Assembly (NCBI GenBank): GCA_024195265.1
Contig: JAJLRJ010000009.1
Coordinates: 4,263,791-4,327,790 of the forward strand
Origin: Dendrophyllia cribrosa
Taxonomy: Eukaryota > Cnidaria > Anthozoa > Scleractinia > Dendrophylliidae
DNA length: 64,000 nucleotides
Direction of reading: 5' to 3'
Position numbers and translations under genes: made by a program. Below are positions 32,316-45,300 of this stretch, piece by piece (positions within the stretch are counted from its first letter, which is position 1; each line of letters starts with the position of its first letter). The notes below the pieces were generated by a model. It did not search any database and had not been told where the DNA came from. It saw nothing but the letters and a program-made list of their open reading frames with translations.

Positions 32316-33337
32316 TCAACTGCTCAAGGCCTTTGTGATTATGTTGGCCATCTCCACAGCGCTCTCGTTCTGAAGAAAAGACTCGTGATCACCGTCGACC
32401 CAGCTCAGAGTCACGTGACCATCGCACACGTCACGCAAGCTGAAGTCGTCACCAAGGTTCTTGCCCATCTCGTCCACAGTTTTGGCGCGAATCAGATGCA
32501 CGTTGCTACGGAGACGGGAAGCCACTTTGTACTCCTCACCCATACGCAGAAGAGCCATAAAGCACGTGATAAACCTTGCAATAACTTCCTTGTTCATGGC
32601 TGGGTTGGCTTCGGAGATTGCGCTTGCGGTCAGTTGTATCTGCTTGTCAGTAGATGTCTCCGCCTGAAGAGCTTTCAGGAGCTTTATCTTGTCAACAGGG
32701 GCGTACTGAGGAGCCAGGGTACAAAGGCCCTCTGCCACAGCACTCGCTTCCCAAGAACCTTTCTCCACAGTGAGCCTGTTGCGGTGCCAGACCGTGTGGG
32801 CTTCCACATAAGTGTGGGAACCATCCAACAGTATCAAGCTTTCAACCTCGTTTGTCTTCTCGAGTTGCAGTGCCATCTCTATCGCCACGCATGCTCCAAA
32901 CGAGTAGCCAGCCAAACGGTAGGGACCCTGGGGCTGAATCTCCCGCATGCACTTGATGTAGCTGGCGGAGAGAGACTGCACCGAGTCGTTCGGGGACGTG
33001 GCCGTATACTGTAGACCGAAGACTGGGCACGAAAGATTGCCAGCAAGGCTGCGCAGTGGTTCAACAGTGCCGTTGATGTTGTGGATAACAAACAGGGGTT
33101 TCTGATCATTCTTAACTTCGTTCAAGGGAACCAGTGACTGCTGGCCAATCTCAGGGAGTGGAACGTCGGGTTTCTTTTCTTTATCTGCGCCTTTGTCTGC
33201 GTCCTTTGGCGTTCCACCGCTGGTCAGCTCCTGCATTTTGTTAACCGTTAGCAGGCGCACATCTTTCATGCTCATTTGAATGTCAAAATCTCGCTCCAGA
33301 GTTTGGCGGACTTCGACGCCCATGAGAGAATCCAGAC
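32316..33337 (-). CDS. FASN: FASN exon 14: ACP serine and thioesterase, stop
   Basis: It begins [14 protein letters not shown], with the Ser2077 attachment site, then a Lys/Asp-rich linker, then the [13 protein letters not shown] (Ser2219), LLDGSHTYV (Asp2245), GDHESFL (His2391). The stop is TGA at 32318-32316. A full catalytic triad implies release of free fatty acid. Confidence 0.96.
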
Positions 33338-36300
33338 CTGGGGAAGAGATTAAATAAACTTTAAAAGACTAGAATTGATTTCGAAACTTTGGTGCACGTT
33401 ATAGCCATTAACAGAACTGCATTGCCACAATTGGGACTTAACACTTGGTTCCCGTAAAACCAAACTTCATATCAAACTTGAGTTTTAACCCTGTCACTCC
33501 CAGAGTCAATTATGGAGACATGAAGTGTAGTTCTAACTTTCGAGTCTGTTGACGGAATCATATGGTGTGACCATTCAAATGAAACCTCTTTAGCAGAACT
33601 TTGGCATGGTACCATTCATTTTTTATACTGTACAAAATGAAATTTGGAATTTTTCGGCTTGAATTTTGACTTGCGCCTAGAAGGTAAAAAGCGCCAAAAC
33701 CAGTCTGAACTAACCGAGGTCAGCTAGGGTGGTGTCAGGGTTGATGGTAGAGACATCTTTCACTCCAAGGATATGCGCAACAGCTCCAACAAGATCGCAC
33801 CCAGACCCCTTGTCTCCTTTGCTCGTTATCTTGGAGGCCAGCACATACGAGGACATCACTGGGTGAGCCTGCGATAAGAATCTGTCCATTACGGTCAGGC
33901 AACTGCTCATGCGCTGTGGGAGGGTGCCGCCAATGACGGTTTCGTTTGAGCCACCCATTGTGTCCTGAAACATATTCAAATCAATTGTCAATTTAGGAGT
34001 TGAAAACAATTAAAACAAACAAAAGTTACGAATCTTTAAGAAACTTTAGCAATATTTAGTCATTTTCATCCAAGAGTAAAAACTGTTGTCAATTACTGTG
34101 GTGAGGTAACTGGCAATTAAGCCCCCGAACAGCCCCCAAACCATATAGTTTGAGGGCTAAAATGTGGATACAATCCCATCAAGTACTGTGACTATTCAAG
34201 TTAAAGCTACTATTGATAAGTACTGTTTTTCATGCTGTACAAGGTTGTTCTAACTTTCCGAGTCCGTGAATGGATTCCTACGGTGGCTATTCAAATGAAA
34301 GCTATTGAGCAGTACTTTACTGTGGAGCCGTTCATTATGCTGTACAAGGTGGTTCAACTTTCGAGTCCGTGAATGGAATCCTACGGTGTGGCCATTCTGT
34401 CCTTAAACCGTCCCATGAAACTGTTTGTTTGACATTACTTCACAAAATGAATGTGGGAGTTTTTCAAGGGTCATTAGAATGGTTGTGTACCTGAATGAGA
34501 CCAACATCTCCAATAGCGCCCCACTGAATAGCCACACCAGGCAGACCACTCTTCACACGCTCCTCGCAGATCCTCTCCATAGCAGAGTTAGCAAATCCAT
34601 AGTTTGCCTGTCCTGCATTTCCACGTCCACTGGAAACGGATGAAAACACAACAAACCAGTGAAGATCTTTGACCACATCCTTCTGCCTCGTCAGTTCATC
34701 AAGATACATCGTTCCATAATATTTGGGTCTGCTGACAACTTCGAAAGCTTCGATAGACTGATTCTCGAACATGCCATCTCTCAGGACCACTGCCAGATGG
34801 AAGATTCCTCCCAGGGGACCAAGTTCACAGGACTTCTTCACTATACACGCGGCGCCTTCTTTTGTCCCCGCATCATCTGTTAGTGACAGGACTTTCACAC
34901 CCATTTCCTGCCATACTTTGACACGACGAGCCTGGTACCCAGTGCGAATACCTACCAACAAACAAACAACGCAGTTAGTACATGTGTTAATCAGTAGCGA
35001 CGGCAGTGACGTTGACTTGCTTTGGTTGTGACCGCTGTGCGAGGTAAATAATCCTTTTATCTTACCTCTTCGACTGGTAAGTACGAGATTGCGGGCTCCT
35101 CTGTCCACCAACCAATTAGCTAGTTCAAGGCCAAAGCCGCCCAGGCCTCCAGTCACCACATAACTCTTGCGAGGATCACACATGCTGCGCGCGTGCGCTA
35201 CAAGTTTGACCACTGACTTGGACTCGTCTTCCGGCCTGACTTGAATGACCACCTTGCCAATGTGTTTGCCTTGCGCCATGAAACGGAATGCAGGCTCAAT
35301 TTCATCACGGTCAAACACTGTGGTTTTCAGAGGTCGTACTGCTCCTGTTGAAATAACAGCAAAAAAGTCAAGGTTTTCTTTACCCTTCAACACCTTAAAA
35401 TAAACAATACCACAGGAAGTACTGCTCAGTAGCTTTCAATTAAATGGTCACACTTTACCACATGTAAGATTTCATCCACCTTGTCCAGCTTAATCAACAG
35501 TACCACAGGAAAGTACTGCTCAATAGCCTTTATTTGAATGGTAACACTGAAGGATTTCATTCATGGAATCATTTGTAGAGCATAATAAACAACACCGCAG
35601 AAAAGTACTGATCAGCTTTTAACTGAATGGTCAAACTTTGGGATTTCATCCAGACTCAAAAGTTAGAACCACCTTGTACAGCATAATAAACAGCACCACA
35701 GGAAAGTACTGCTCAGTAGTTTTCATTTAAATGGTCACACGTAGGATATCATCCAGTTAGAAATGTTCACACAACTGACTCAAGGTGTTTTGAAAGAGTT
35801 GAAACTCGTCAGAAGGCATAATGCAAGGAGAAATTTCATATAGATGCAATCATTCTCTCTTCGTTTACCTGACTTGATTCCTTCAGTGAGAAGTTGAGAC
35901 ACCTGTACCCACTCAGGATTATCCTCCTCGAAAATCGCATCCAACAAGATTCCATGGAAAGCCACATTCTTGAGGAACAGAGCCATCCCCAATGGAGTGT
36001 TGTTTGACAGATCAAATTTTCCGATTTCCAGGAAGCGGCCATGACGAGCCAGGCACCGCAGACTAGCTTGCAATTTCTCCTCAGCAAGAGAATTAAGCAC
36101 CACGTGGACACCACGCCCATTAGTACCATGCATGACCTGGAAATCGTCACAAAAATATGTTTAAATCTTTAACGGGTAAGTTAAAGATTTGTTAAAAATT
36201 GATACTAAAAGAACTAACGATAATCTACCTCATTACAAGAAATGTTCGTGACAGCTATTTTGTAAGGGTATCACCATACTTCACAAAACGAAATTTTAGC

Positions 36301-39300
36301 GGATTTGGAGAATTTTGTGGAACATTCCCTCTAATCTTGTTTAATAATTAAGCGACGTTCTTTTTTCACGACATCAAATTGTAGTGTTTTTGTTTTGGTC
36401 ATGAAAATTTCCTGTAATAATGTAGTTCACTTATTAGATGTCTTGGGTGTGTAGTACTATTAGTAGTAGTAGACTTTATTTAAAGCGGGCGACACTCAAT
36501 AACAATACATTTAATAACTAGTGTATCCAAAAGATAGTAATTGCTGCGGTAAATTTGTATTTGCTGCGGTAAATCCCGGTAACCGGGATGAATCGACGAA
36601 AACTCCAGCTGATAAGACTAATTTTGTTTTGTAATTCACGCATTAAGTTCTTGCAATGTCTATAATGAGTATGTTGCGTTACTACAATAGCTTGCCGTAT
36701 CGTGTTCGCGTCTCCACGCGCTCAGCTCAAGTTTCGCGTCCCCACGCGCTCAGCTCAGTTCAGTCTCATCGACTGCTGTCGGAGTGATTTCAAAATAAAT
36801 GTCTTTTATTCCGTACAATCTTCGAAAATCTTTGCTATCCAACGGTCCTATCACCATGCCTCACAGTCCTCGCTCAACTCGCGGTAGTCTTCGACACTTC
36901 AGTTCCGATTTCGACTGGGACATGTTGGACCAAAATATTACAAATCTCGGCTAGCCCAAAATGTGTTCATGGCGCAGTGAAATCTGGTAAAAAGCGATCA
37001 ATTCGAGATTTTTCCTAGCTTATATATTTTTTCTCATATATTTCTCTTAAATCCTGATTATGTTGCTGCTCACTCGCTGCGCTCGTTCCGCAGCAACAAG
37101 ACTAACTGCTGTATTTTGTAACAGCGCAAGCTGCCAGGGAAGTGAAAATACCATGTTATATATTTTATACAAATTCCACAACTTACCATCTGTTCAAATG
37201 TCAAGTCCCTTGAGTTGCCAATGTTCTCTGGATTCAGATCAGGGAAGGTCTTCATCAGATACTCTCTCTTCTCCTGTGTTCCGACAGTTGTGAACACTTC
37301 ACACCCCATCTTGAGGCAGATAGAAATGGCGGCCTGCCCCACCCCACCCGAACCTGAGTGGATGAGCACAGACTCTCCAGGCCTAATGCTGGCGCGGACA
37401 TTCAGGGCATAATAAGCTGTGGAATACACCACAGGGACAGAAGCTGCTTGCATTAAGCTCCAGTCTTTGGGTACCTGGAAATAGAACAAGGTAATGTCAT
37501 TGAAGTAATACTATTACTGGGTATGTACTTTAACTTTTGAGTTTGTGGATGAAATCTTAAAATATTGTACTTGAGCGAAAGGGGTAGAAATGCAACAAAC
37601 ATTATGTTTCCATGAGATGTACTTTTTTATTTAGGGTTGTACTGTTCTCAATACATTTCCAAGAAAACTGGACAAACCCCTATCCTGAAAGGTGGTTTTA
37701 TAACCATAAGCAGTGTATGAAGAAGATGGTCACACTGTTCCATCCCTTACAAGTGGTGATGCAAGTTAACCCTTTAACTCACCAAGAGTGCCAACAATTA
37801 AAATTCACGAAAAATTCGAAATTTAATTGTGCAAAATATTTAAAAAACGAATCGTACCATGCAAAACTATAGCCGAAGAGGTTTCATTTGAACAGTCACA
37901 CAACAGGATTTTATTCACAGACTCAAAAGTTAGATAGTACACTTCATGTCTCCATTTTTGACTCTGTAAGTGAAAGGGTTAATTTAATTACCTTCCATGT
38001 AAACCGCTGATCAGCCATAACTGTGGTCGCCAGAGCCTGAGCCGGTAGCAATCCCATGATCCTCTCGCCCTTCTGGTTCCGTCCAGAAAATTCCATTCCC
38101 AGAATGCAATCTTGGTGTGCAAGGTCTCCTGGAAGCGCATCAGGTGGCAGCCTGCCTGTAGCCAACATGATGTCACGGAAATTGAGTGAAGTGTAGTTGA
38201 CTGTGCACAATTCTGTAGTTCCGTGTGTTCCTGGTGCATACTTCAGATGGGAAGCAATCCATCGTAAAGAGGAGAGATCTCCACGTGTCAGTACATTGAC
38301 GTATGCATGTTCGGTCTCTTCACTGGCACTCGGAGAGTCCTCTGTGAGAACATGTCTGAAAACAAGAGGAATAAATAATAAGCAATCAGGTAATGACAAA
38401 ACTTAAGCTTTTGCCTTCCTCGTCATGCAGTGATTTTTCCTATTACTTTTGTGTGCGTAACGACCCTACAAACCTAGAGTCATTAGGAGTCTAGCACGTG
38501 AAACAATGATCTTGTGATAAACATGTACTATTTGCTACAAGAAGACCATACAGAGAGAAGAGCAGATTTTTGATACAGCTAAGAGGTAAAGGTGAACCAC
38601 TTTTACAACAAAATAAACGTTTACCAACCTATATGATCCAAATTTGCCGTCTTTGAACACATTCATGACTAAGTCCAACTTTAAAAGCGAGTCAAACTGT
38701 TTCATCACTTTGTCCTTCTCTTCGGGGTTGGTAAAGAGACAGCGAATCCTCTCCCCACCCAACTCCTGTCGAAGACAGTTTGTCATGCCAACTATGCCTG
38801 TGGGGGATGAGGTGAAAGAACGAAGCCAGATTGGAGACTTGTCATCCGCAGCAAGGGCAGTTTGAAGCAGTGGTACAAACTCAAACGATTCATCAACATC
38901 AAAGAAGACCGGCTTTTCCTGTGCATCGTTGGTGAGTCTGCAGAGAAGTAAGCTGGACACAGAGCCAACCTTTTTCAGCGAGACAACACTGAGACCACAA
39001 GCTTCTAATAATTTCGCCCACTGCACATCAGTCAGGAAGTACTTCTGTTCTTGTCCACTGGGAGTGAAGCCATTCTTCCCAAAGATTGCTCTTGCTGTCT
39101 CTAGGCTTGCCGTTACCTCATGAAGCAGGACAAATCCTTTAGGGCAGAGAGCCGACTTGATGTTCTCCAAAGCACCAGAAACATCGGACGTCAGATGGAT
39201 CAGGTTAGAGGCAATAACAAGGTCACTTTTGTTCACGCTACCTGGAGGCTTCTTAGATACATCCCAGGTGCAGACCTCAATGCTTTCATCTGGAGAAGCT

Positions 39301-42300
39301 TCTGTGATGGCAGCCAGAAGATTTTCAGTTTGGTCTGTAGCTGTGTACTTCAGCTGAACCATAGGATGGAGAGAAACTAAAGGCACAGCGTGTGAGAACA
39401 TGTTTCCTTCAGCAGCACCCACTTCACAGATTTTCAAGTTGGTACTTGTCTTGTTTTCAATGACAGTGTCCAACATAACTTTCAGGAGAGGGCCTTCTTG
39501 TATAGCATGGAAGAATTTCTCTTTGCTGACACCATCTAGGCTCGACTGTTTGGGAGTTGGTTCATCAACATAAGGGACAAATGTGAACTTCTCAAGGATG
39601 GGAAGCTGGCCGTCTTGTCTTCTGGGTGCCACAGTGGCATGCAGTCCTGAGAAATTGAAAATGTTGACATTAGACAAAACTCTTGGCTGTGAATTTGTGG
39701 TTGTGGTAAGCAATGTTTACCCTTTCCTTAACAGGGTCAGACAGAGTCAATTATGGAGACATGTAGTGTAGTTCTAACTTTTTAGTCTGTCAACAGAATC
39801 CTATAGTGTGACCATTCAAATGAAACCTCTTGGGCAGTACTTTTACTTGGTGCTATTTGTTTTTCAATATTTTTGAAAATGAAATTTGAAATGTTTCTTA
39901 AATTTTGATCTTTGGCACCCTTGGAACTTAAAGGGCTAATGGAATCCAAAGGTGTGATCATTGAATGAAAGCTGTAGAGCGGTATTCCTGTGTGCACTTC
40001 ACTTTTTACAGTTTGCAAAAAGGAAATTGTAGTTTTTTTTTCGGATCTGAAGCATGAGAACATTTGGTACTTATCCTCACCTCGAAGTTCTACTCCACCT
40101 GCTACAACTATGTCCATCTTGGGATCAACCTTCACCTCGCAGGATCCTGGTTTTACGATCTCCAAGTGAATGGAGGGATCAATGCGTAGGGAGCGTACTC
40201 TTGTAGGCAGCCTTAGTCCTCGTCCAGGAAGCCTCAAGACGGACAGTTGGAGCATGGTGTCCAGGAACGATATCCACTCGCCTATCCACTTCAGTTCACC
40301 TTTTGTTCCTAGAAGTAAAAAATAATGACAAGAATTACAAAGGTTAAGTTTTTTTTACAAGCCAAATGGCACAGCAGGATTCTCTGATATTTGTATCATG
40401 ATTGGATTAAAAGCACTGCTACTTTCCCCTGGATGAGATAGATGTAACTTCATTGACCTTTAATTGTTGAATTACAAATCTTCAGAGGTTGCTAGTAGAG
40501 TAACTGCTTAACATTGGGCAAGCTGAAACCTCTGGTCCTCACTTAGGATGTAAATGCAACATTTTGACTGCTCAATCACAGCCGACCATTGTGATACTAG
40601 TGGTGATGCATGATCAGTCGACCTCATTGCCTGATGAAGACTAGCGGTCGAAACATTGCAATTTACATGCTAAGTGATTACATGCCGAGACAAACGATAA
40701 TACTTTATTAAGTGAACTTCCTTTGCAGCTTGTTTCAATTAGAAATAACAACACACCTGAGCTGTTTGCTCCCAGGATTCCTTGGAAGGTGGGTCCATAG
40801 TCATAACCGCGCAGCCTCAGCTCTTTGTAGATACAGTCTGCTGTCAGATGCACCTCTTCTTCAACTGGTGGGGCGTCCTTCAAGTCTTTACTCAACACAG
40901 GTAATTCTGGAATAAAAATTTTTCCAGACACAGCCAGGCTGTCTCCTTCAGATACATCAAACTTGTTGGAGGCTGGCATTAGGTGTACTGTTAGGGTGAC
41001 TGTGCCAGTTTTGGGAAGGATGGTAGCTCTGTGAATGGTCACATCTTCAAAGGCAACTGGTGTATGCTCAAGGAGAAGTCCAGTTGATTTGGCGAGGGTC
41101 TTCCATGCCAGAACCAAATAACCAGTAGCAGGGAAGAGAACACGCCCATCAATACAGTGGCCTTCAAGGTATTTGTCAGCGGAAGATGGAGAGATATCAA
41201 TCTCAAAGTTACAAGATGTTGCAGTGCCACCACTGCTGCTGAACTGAAAATCGGCAGATGAAGGAACATCCCATTCTTGGGAGTGGTCCCATTCAATGTG
41301 TGGAGCAATGGAAGGTGTAGAAAGATGCACTGGGAATGTTGCCTTCGTTGTGGTGATAATTGTCGGATCAAAGTTGATTCCACTTGCATAGAGTTTTCCA
41401 AGGCCAGTCAAGAAGAATTCAAGGTTGTTTGGATGTTTTCTTTTCATCAGAGGGATGTTGATGGTCTGGGTGTCAAGAGATCGCTTGAGAATGGATTGGA
41501 GAAGGCAGTGAGGTGCTATTTCAATCACGACTGCATCTTGTGGGACCTTCGCAAGGGCTTCCTGGAACAGGACTGGGCTGACCAAGTTGTTAACATGGTA
41601 ATCTGCAGATGAGTACTGTGCCAGCTCAGTGCCCCACTTCTCTTCAGGAATGGATGTACTTATCCATCGTGGTGACCTCTTCTTGGGAACAACAAATTTC
41701 ACTAGAGATTCTTTGAGGATCGGAGCAATGAGCGCCATGTACTTGGAATGAAATGCGACTCCAGAAGTATTGACTTCCTTTGCAAAGATATCTTCTTCCT
41801 TCAACTGCTGTACAAATTTATTCAGAGCATCAGCATCACCTGAGATGGTGACAGTGTCCACGGCATTGTGGCAGGCTGGGCCCACACCTTCAGGGCACCT
41901 CTTCTTAGCTTCTTCCCATGTTAAACCCACAGCTGCCATGGCTCCAGGGGGAAGCTTGGCCTCCTGGACACAACGACCTAATTGAAAATAGAGTTGATTT
42001 CTTTATAAATGCACAGTTAGATGGTTTTAAACTACAGCTGAACCTATCTGTGTGAACATTTTGTGTAAGCAACCACTTCTATTAATTAACTACTTGTCCA
42101 AAATACCAAATATAGAGTCTTGAAATCTCAGACTCAACAGAATAAGAATATCAAATTCCAACACTTCATGAATTAAGTCTGAAACACCATATTTTGTAAA
42201 TATATCACATCCTTTTAAAAGCCTTTTTTCTTCAACAAAAAATTTTCCAGCACTAGACCTTAACTCCCAAGAGTGCCAAAAATCCAAATTCAAGAAAAAA

Positions 42301-45300
42301 AATAGTAGCATTGAAGCAAAGTGCTGCCAAGGAGGTTTCATTTGAATAGTCACACCATAGGATTGTTTTCAACAAACTCAAAAGTTAGAACTACATTACA
42401 TGTTTTCATAACTGACTGGGGGTAAATGGGTTAAAAGCTACTAAGTATTTTTTCAACTTAAACTTTTACAGCACTAGGGTAAGGCCTTAATTTGCAATTT
42501 GGCAAGTCATGGATTTACTATTCTATGCTGCTTTTAGATCAGTAAAGTAAGGAAAACAATAAATTATAAAAAAGGTCACAGACATACCTCTCCAATAAGC
42601 AGCCAAGATGACTTCCTTTGCAGTGAAGCTGCCATCAGCATATGCACAGCCAAGCTCTCCAACACTGTGGCCAACTATTCCATCAGGAGTTATTCCTGGA
42701 AAACAAAAGAAAAACGAAAACCTAAATACAAAGATTAAGACTGAACTAGACCATTCTCCGAGAATGTGGTGGTAAACCACGATTGAGCCAATCACAAGAG
42801 ACACAGACAGTGCAGTGAACCAATCAGAACTTGAAGCATATACATGTAGACATGATAGCCGATCTTAAAGCTCTTAATGTACAACTGTGACGTTTCATAG
42901 CAGTTTAAATTTTTACAACATTTAGAGCATTTGTCTCAAAATAAGCTACTGGATGGCAAGGCTTTTCAATACAAATCCTTAAATAATCTGAACAATAATA
43001 CTGAATATCTTATTGCAATAAAAATGTGCGCTTAAACACCATGGTTTTCAAAACTGGCAATCTTGCTAATTTTATCATGCTCTTTGCAGGCCATAATTTT
43101 AACAAGAAGTGATAAACTCATGCTAAGGGCATATTTGAAGACTAGTATGATTTCAAGCAAGGACTTGGAAAAGTTGGAGCCACACTATACAACACAAGTT
43201 TTGTCTCTGGCAGCTCAGATAATCTTTAGGGTTCTAAGGGCTGAAAGATCAATAATATATCTGTTGCAGGTTAAAATTATTTTAGGTTAAAATTATTTCA
43301 AACTAGGTTAATTTTTATTTTCCTTTGTCTGAGATTATGTTAATGAATCTGGGACAAAGGAAAATAAAAATCAACCTAGTTTGAAATAATTTTAACCTAA
43401 AATAATTTTAACCTACAACATATCCATAACTTACCCAAAGCTTTCAAACAGTCCACTAATGCGATCTGAATAGATGCCAATCCCACAAACGAGTTGATGG
43501 TATTAGTGTATGTCTTTGCGTCACTTTCCAAGATAATCTTCAGCAAGTCAAGTCCAAACTCCTTCAAAAACTCTGCAGTCTTGTGAATTGAATCCCGGAA
43601 TGTTGCAATCTGCATCAGTTTCTCTCCCATGCCAGACCACTGGGTTCCCATGCCAGAGAATACATACCACACAGGGCGAGGGTTGGACTGCATCTTAACG
43701 ACTTCTTCAATATTGTTTTCACTGCCGATAATGGCATAACCTCTGTGGGGGAAGGTGTTGAGGGGTGTTGTTGAAATTTCTGTCAACAGGGATAGCAGAT
43801 CTTTACTTTCAACATTATCTCGTGCAAACTGCAGCACCTTCTTGACACCTTCTTCTGTTCGTCCTGATGCAGGGACCACAATTGGCAGTGCAGGCTTGAT
43901 AGGTGCTGGAGGTGAAGGCATGTCTGGGGACTTAAGGATTACATGCACATTGGATCCACCAAATCCGAATGAGTTTATACCAACAAGACCACCCTTCCAA
44001 GGCAAAGGTTCTACTACCACCTGAAGAGTACAGAAGATAATCAGCATAAGTAGTTCACTTTCTGAAAGTAATCACCCTCATTACTTTCCAGTTTAGCGGC
44101 CCTTTACTCTTGCTACAAAACACACAAGTTCAGTGTATTAAAATACCAGTTACAAGCCAATGGTTTGAATTGCTTTTGCTGTCGTGTTAATTTTTTAGAC
44201 AAGTATTTTGTACTCTACATTCTCATAACTCAACAAGGGTGTACAAGTGGGTACTGGAAGGTAATGAATGGGGTTAGTTTCTAGAGAAACTGTGGTGCTG
44301 CGTTGGTGGGGGGATGAAACACAAGAATTTAGTTTTATCGACTGAGTCGATAAGGTAAATTGACCACCGTAAAAAGATTCAAATAGCTGACGTTTCGAGC
44401 GCTAGCCCTTCGTCGGAGCGAATCGCTCCGATTCGCTCTGATTCGCCCCGACGAAGGGCTAGCGCTCGAAACGTCAGCTATTTGAATCTTTTTACGGTGG
44501 TCAATTTACCTTATCGACTCAGTCGATAAAACTAAATTCTACTGGAAGGTAAGCTTGCAATGAAGAAATATCTCACTGTGGAGAGTTGCAACGTACTTTT
44601 AAAACTATCTGCCTGAAAGTCATGTTTATCGTCTAATTTCTAGTCTGGGTGACAGGATCACATGCTGTAAACTTTTAATGCATGCTTCATTGTGAAAGGG
44701 GTTAGTTTCTAGAGAAACTGTGGTGCTGCGTCGGTGGGGGGATGAAACACGAGAATTTAGTTTTATTGATTTTGGTGCCCATTCCACCCACACAACAACA
44801 CAGTCAAAAGCATCATTTTAAAAAATTTCAAATTACTCCAAAACGACCCCGAAACTGGCAGAATTTTTTCACAACCCCCACTAATTTCGTTCAAACGTGA
44901 CAAAAACATAGGCAACTTTCTAGTTACGAGCGCACTGAAATCTGACGATGAACCGGGAACTTTTAAATGCACACGCACACGATGTAACACTTGTCCTTTC
45001 ATTCACAACGCGGACAAAATAACAGGACCCAAACGATCTATTAAAATCACTGATCGTTTTACATGCACCTCTGTAAATGTTATCTACTGCATAACATGTA
45101 CTTTTTGCAAAAAAATATACATTGGCGAAACAGGGAGGAGACTGGGCGACGCATCCAAACCAGTCGCACGCCATTTTAATCTTACTGACCATTCTAAACA
45201 ACACATGACAATCTGCGGCCTTTCCCTACACCAGGGTAACACAGAAAGCCGTAAAAACCTAGAACAAAAAATCATCTTTCAAATCGGCACTCTCAAACCC

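Noticed and set aside
32385..33014. 209-residue plus-strand frame opposite FASN exon 14
   Set aside because: An antisense shadow. The minus frame encodes the thioesterase with an intact catalytic triad.
38629..39646. Active C-methyltransferase in the synthase
   Set aside because: The SAM-binding glycine motif is degenerate (EVGAAEGN), as in non-methylating animal FASNs.
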